Positions 34,877-37,016 of a stretch of DNA of 37,016 nt are shown here, in pieces. This DNA is from Bacteroides pyogenes. Lineage in GTDB: Bacteria > Bacteroidota > Bacteroidia > Bacteroidales > Bacteroidaceae. The DNA lies in the NCBI RefSeq assembly GCF_014196225.1, contig NZ_JACIDI010000024.1:1-37016 (forward strand). Reading direction: 5' to 3'. The position numbers were made by a program, and so were the translations under genes. The notes below the pieces were generated by a model, which saw nothing but the letters and a program-made list of their open reading frames with translations, was not told the DNA's origin and did no database searches. Each line of letters opens with the position of its first letter. Within the stretch, counting starts at the first letter, position 1.

Positions 34877-35030
34877 GCTTAATCGTTGCAATAAAAACGC
34901 TTAATCATTGCAATAAAAAGGCTAAACCGTTGTTGTAAAAACGCTAAACTCTTCCAATAAACACACTAAACCTTTGCAATAAAAACATTAAATCCTTGCA
35001 ATAAAAGCGCTAACCCTTTGCAATATGGGG
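34877..35030 (+). repeat. seven in-register 22-bp tandem repeats
   Basis: Units begin at 34877, 34899, 34921, 34943, 34965, 34987 and 35009, with no spacing change. The consensus is close to GCTAAaCCtTTGCAATAAAAAC, and the units differ from one another at several positions. A decayed partial unit precedes them (34859-34876). The array directly follows hairpin copy B and ends 189 bp from the ddh stop. It is not a CRISPR: there are no spacers. Bases 35031-35218 hold nothing recognisable. Confidence 0.9.
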
Positions 35031-35218
35031 GCAATGTTCCGGTTCAGGTTCCTGTTCGTTTACGTGTGCGGCATCTTTTCTTGAATTGCATAACGTGAAG
35101 TGCTCTCGGGTATCCATGTACAAAAATAAAATCCATCTCTGCCACTGTGAGTTGCGACAGAAATGGATTTCATATTTTTTATCGGCAAGCGCAGTCGCGC
35201 TATGTGAAGCGTGGTTTG

Positions 35219-36118
35219 TTATACCAAATGCCTGATCCACTCTTCACGGTTGCCCGGCAACAGATCGATTACAGGAATTTCGACCAGCGTGTAGCATCCC
35301 GGCTGTTGCCTCATCGCCGCGCGCGCCGAGCATACCAATACTTGTGCGGTTAATGCGGGATTGTTGACTCGCATGTGGAATTCGAACAGTTGGTTCTGGG
35401 TTTTCCCGGATACGCCTTTGCGGGTAAGACTTACACCGTGACCCATATCAAGCAGCGCGTCTACATCCGGAACAAGCTTGACGTGGGTTTCGTCATTGGC
35501 GAAGTAAGGGTCTGCCTTGATGGCGGAGGCCACTTTTTCGGAATCATATCCTTCTTTCAGTTCGATATATACCATGCGGCGGTGAATGCCGGTTCCTGTG
35601 GGAATGGTCATCGATAGCGCGGCTTTTACCCCGTCAATGGCTTTCACGGCAACGGTATGCCCCATGCTCATACCGGGGCCGAAGTTGGTATACGTGATGC
35701 CTTTCGGCGCAATGGCTTCGAGCATCGTGCGGACGATGGAGTCGCTTCCCGGATCCCATCCGGCAGAGATGACGGACACGGCTTTATGTTCTTTGGCAGT
35801 GGCGTCGAGCGTACGTCTTAAATCTGCGATTCCAGTGTGGATATCGTAGCTGTCGACCGTATGGATTCCCATGGCGAGGTATTCTTTCGCATACTTCTCT
35901 ACGCTGCGTGTCGGCGTGCAAAGGATGGCGACGTCCACTTTCTCCAGTTCCTTCATATCTTTTACTACGGCATAGTTTGCCAGTTCTTCCGGCCTGTTTT
36001 CGGCGCCTGCCCGGCGCACAATGCCCGCGATTTCGAAATCGGGCGCCGCCTGAAGGGCGTCGAGCACGTAATGTCCGATGTTGCCATAGCCCACAATGGC
36101 TGCTCTTACTTTTTTCAT
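35219..36118 (-). CDS. ddh: meso-diaminopimelate D-dehydrogenase
   Basis: Makes meso-diaminopimelate directly from tetrahydrodipicolinate, ammonia and NADPH, the one-step route to this lysine and peptidoglycan precursor. The 299-residue protein has an N-terminal Rossmann motif ([17 protein letters not shown]), then [47 protein letters not shown] and a dimerisation/substrate domain with [15 protein letters not shown]. It is monocistronic on the minus strand, divergent from ruvA, and it marks the return to GC-richer core sequence after the island. Confidence 0.96.
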   Translation of the reverse strand: MKKVRAAIVGYGNIGHYVLDALQAAPDFEIAGIVRRAGAENRPEELANYAVVKDMKELEKVDVAILCTPTRSVEKYAKEYLAMGIHTVDSYDIHTGIADLRRTLDATAKEHKAVSVISAGWDPGSDSIVRTMLEAIAPKGITYTNFGPGMSMGHTVAVKAIDGVKAALSMTIPTGTGIHRRMVYIELKEGYDSEKVASAIKADPYFANDETHVKLVPDVDALLDMGHGVSLTRKGVSGKTQNQLFEFHMRVNNPALTAQVLVCSARAAMRQQPGCYTLVEIPVIDLLPGNREEWIRHLV

Positions 36119-36250
36119 TTTTATTCTTTTTTATGCGTACAATTTTCTTTCTTTCGGTTGTAAATGTAAGCGTTTTATCAATAACTAACAGGAGCGTGAG
36201 CCGATATTTTATTTTTTTTATCACACTTTCATTCTGTGGTGAAAAACTAT

Positions 36251-36258
36251 TATCTTTG
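36251..36258 (+). promoter_or_regulatory. ruvA promoter -7 box (near-leaderless)
   Basis: TATCTTTG on the plus strand with TTTC at the -33 position (36227-36230, 20-bp spacing). The ruvA ATG begins six bases later, at 36265, so transcription should start at or next to the initiation codon. Confidence 0.75.
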
Positions 36259-36264
36259 TGCATT

Positions 36265-36867
36265 ATGATAGAATATATACGTGGCGAGCTTGCCGAACTC
36301 AGTCCGGCAACCGCAGTGATCGATTGTAACGGAGTGGGGTATGCCGCCAATATCTCGTTGAATACTTATTCCGCTATTCAGGGAAAGAAAACGTGCAAGT
36401 TGTATGTTTACGAGGCTATCCGAGAAGACGCGTACGTGCTATACGGGTTCGCGAACAAGGAGGAACGGGCAATATTCCTTTTGTTGATCTCGGTTTCGGG
36501 CATAGGAGGAAATACGGCGCGGATGATTCTTTCGGCCTTGTCGCCTGCCGAGCTGGTAAACGTTATCGGTACGGAAAACGCCAATTTGCTGAAAACGGTC
36601 AAGGGAATCGGGCTGAAAACGGCACAGCGGATTATTGTCGATTTGAAAGATAAGATAACGACCGTGGGCGTACCGGACGGAGGAGCTTCTTCGGGAACAA
36701 CACTTTTGCCGACTGCAAACACGGAAGTGCACGACGAAGCGGTATCTGCTTTGACAATGCTTGGTTTTGCGCCTGCTCCTTCGCAAAAAGTAGTGGCGGC
36801 TATTCTGAAGGAAGAATCTTCGGCGCCGGTAGAAAAGGTGATAAAGCTGGCTTTGAAAAGATTGTAA
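36265..36867 (+). CDS. ruvA: Holliday junction DNA helicase subunit RuvA
   Basis: Binds four-way DNA junctions and loads the RuvB motor during recombinational repair. The 200-residue protein starts at 36265 ([12 protein letters not shown]); an upstream frame from ddh-side sequence is spurious. The OB-fold (1-65) contains [15 protein letters not shown]. Two helix-hairpin-helix motifs follow ([35 protein letters not shown]). The C-terminal RuvB-binding domain follows a Gly/Thr-rich linker (about 135-150). No ruvB follows before the window ends. Confidence 0.96.
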   Translation: MIEYIRGELAELSPATAVIDCNGVGYAANISLNTYSAIQGKKTCKLYVYEAIREDAYVLYGFANKEERAIFLLLISVSGIGGNTARMILSALSPAELVNVIGTENANLLKTVKGIGLKTAQRIIVDLKDKITTVGVPDGGASSGTTLLPTANTEVHDEAVSALTMLGFAPAPSQKVVAAILKEESSAPVEKVIKLALKRL

Positions 36868-36964
36868 TACAAAAACGGTGACGGAACAAGACAGATTGGA
36901 GAAAGGTGAAGAAGATAAGAAGGAGATTGAATTCTAAGTCCTCTCCAAACAATATCTATAAAAT

Positions 36965-37004
36965 CTTACCCAGGTTTACGAATATTAACGTATCCTTGGG
37001 TAAG
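36965..37004 (+). terminator. possible terminator downstream of ruvA
   Basis: CTTACCCAGG (36965-36974) pairs with CCTTGGGTAAG (36994-37004, one bulged A), with an inner TACG/CGTA pair. The plus side continues TTCTTATATAGA at the window edge, so the T run is weak. The 97 bases between ruvA and this hairpin hold no gene. Confidence 0.45.
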
Positions 37005-37016
37005 TTCTTATATAGA

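Noticed and set aside
34877..35030. Possible CRISPR array
   Set aside because: Units are contiguous 22-mers with no spacers and no cas genes nearby.

Overview
The window comes from a Bacteroidales genome, most likely Bacteroides in the broad sense. The evidence is: Bacteroides-type promoters (-7 box TAnnTTTG, often with an ATG a few bases downstream), a SusC/SusD pair with an ECF sigma/FecR anti-sigma switch, DUF4290, meso-diaminopimelate dehydrogenase, and BfmA/BtgA plus DUF5712-type mobilization genes. Three compositional blocks are visible: an AT-rich mobile element (1 to about 7.2 kb), a GC-richer housekeeping block (about 8.3 to 24.45 kb, resuming at 35.2 kb), and an AT-rich glycan-utilization island (about 24.45 to 35.0 kb).

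Block 1 is most of an integrative mobilizable element, read on the minus strand. It has an IntDOT-like tyrosine recombinase (5836-7074), a five-gene cargo/regulatory operon (5744 to 2587), an excisionase-like HTH protein, a palindrome-rich oriT candidate (about 1769-1958), a BfmA/BtgA mobilization protein and a DUF5712-type relaxase. The cargo operon encodes a NapH-like 4Fe-4S membrane protein, a secreted esterase, a six-TM protein, a winged-helix regulator and an RteC-like protein. It is a self-contained unit, with a clear promoter carrying nested palindromic half-sites in its spacer (5761-5791) and an intrinsic terminator (2488-2521). A perfect match to the CTnDOT attachment core GTAnnTTTGC lies at 7220-7229. 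Beyond it is a decayed outer-membrane beta-barrel gene.

Block 2 begins after a 28-bp-arm hairpin and a long hairpin repeat. It carries rmlA-rmlB (dTDP-sugar synthesis); menA on the minus strand, divergent from a lipoprotein metallophosphoesterase; a minus-strand yicC-gmk-nadD cluster; a plus-strand run tsaB-DUF4290-murA-rimM-M23 peptidase-dxr-rseP; and nrdD-nrdG on the minus strand under a cobalamin riboswitch. MurA has Asp in place of the fosfomycin-reactive Cys. The M23 peptidase gene is preceded by a tandem repeat that duplicates its own start site as mini-ORFs.

Block 3 is a polysaccharide-utilization locus (minus strand): a GH29 alpha-L-fucosidase with its own terminator, then ECF sigma, FecR anti-sigma, SusC and SusD. 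A likely small RNA lies on the opposite strand in the susC leader. The island ends in an IS4-type transposase relic, a second copy of the long hairpin repeat and seven in-register 22-bp tandem repeats. The core then resumes with ddh and ruvA.
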